The position numbers and the translations under genes are program-made. A stretch of 7,172 nucleotides of DNA from DHVE2 group archaeon (GTDB taxonomy: Archaea > Thermoplasmatota > Thermoplasmata > Thermoplasmatales > Aciduliprofundaceae), in assembly GCA_015520985.1 (NCBI GenBank), contig WAOY01000028.1, positions 1 to 7,172 of the forward strand. The letters are read 5' to 3'. Below, one piece after another: positions 7,123-7,172 of the stretch. Within the stretch, counting starts at the first letter, position 1, and every line of letters starts with the position of its first letter. The notes beneath the pieces are model-generated. The model did no database searches, was not told where the DNA came from, and worked only from the letters and a program-made list of their open reading frames with translations.

Positions 7123-7168
7123 TTGAAAGGGGGCTTCACCCCCTTCAAGAGAGAGGGTTTGAAGGGGG
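7123..7168. repeat. Three-arm inverted repeat with two alternative hairpins
   Basis: The central arm CCCCCTTCAA (7139-7148) can pair with TTGAAAGGGGG to the left (7123-7133, one bulged A, loop CTTCA) or with TTGAAGGGGG to the right (7159-7168, perfect 10 bp, 10-nt loop). The two structures exclude each other. The arrangement recalls terminator/antiterminator pairs, or may simply be a degenerate repeated element. Confidence 0.6.
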
Positions 7169-7172
7169 AAAC

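Larger units (their letters stand above)
7061..7172. other. Gene-free right-edge region with G-tract repeats
   Basis: No convincing coding frame is visible. The sequence alternates G-rich and C-rich tracts and holds three imperfect copies of a unit like GGGGTTTNGAAAGGGG (starting near 7082, 7116 and 7153, spacing about 35-37), together with the hairpins listed separately. The next gene lies outside the window, so the transcription direction across this part cannot be told. Confidence 0.5.

Noticed and set aside
7082..7172. Possible CRISPR array at the right edge
   Set aside because: The repeats are short and imperfect, and the intervening segments are complementary to the repeats instead of being unrelated spacers.

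Overview
The window reads as archaeal DNA, probably from the Thermoplasmatota/Euryarchaeota side; the exact lineage is inferred, not proven. Three kinds of evidence support this. Two promoters pair a purine-rich BRE-like hexamer with a TATA box about 25 nt before the mRNA start. One gene (argS) appears to be read from a leaderless mRNA, while two others have strong GGAGG-type ribosome binding sites. The surface protein combines PKD-like and CARDB-like domains with very many N-glycosylation sequons, a style common in archaeal cell envelopes. Base composition is mixed, with frequent ATA (Ile) and AGG/AGA (Arg) codons.

Layout, left to right. (1) The 3' part of an FtsX/MacB-family ABC permease gene, cut by the left edge (to 1549, + strand). 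(2) Its ATPase gene (1549-2214, +), coupled by a one-base TGATG stop/start overlap. (3) A short intergenic promoter region (2215-2281) with BRE, TATA box and ribosome binding site. (4) A large gene (2282-5314, +) for a secreted, membrane-anchored, beta-domain-rich surface protein of 1010 residues. (5) A convergent 3' junction (5305-5343) with one hairpin that seems able to terminate both strands. (6) argS, arginyl-tRNA synthetase (5333-6997, - strand), with its own promoter. (7) A 3' edge region (about 7061-7172) with no gene, filled with G-tract/C-tract hairpins and imperfect direct repeats.

How they fit together. The permease and ATPase form a MacB/LolCDE-type ABC module, which in known families acts on envelope substrates (lipoproteins, peptides, lipids) or transmits mechanical force across the membrane. 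The large surface protein sits directly downstream on the same strand but has its own promoter, so a functional link with the transporter is only a hypothesis. argS is an unrelated housekeeping gene facing the other way. I see no mobile element, CRISPR array, tRNA or rRNA. The most unusual items are the region of the surface protein I cannot assign to a family, the mutually exclusive hairpins at the right edge, and the shared terminator between the surface-protein gene and argS.
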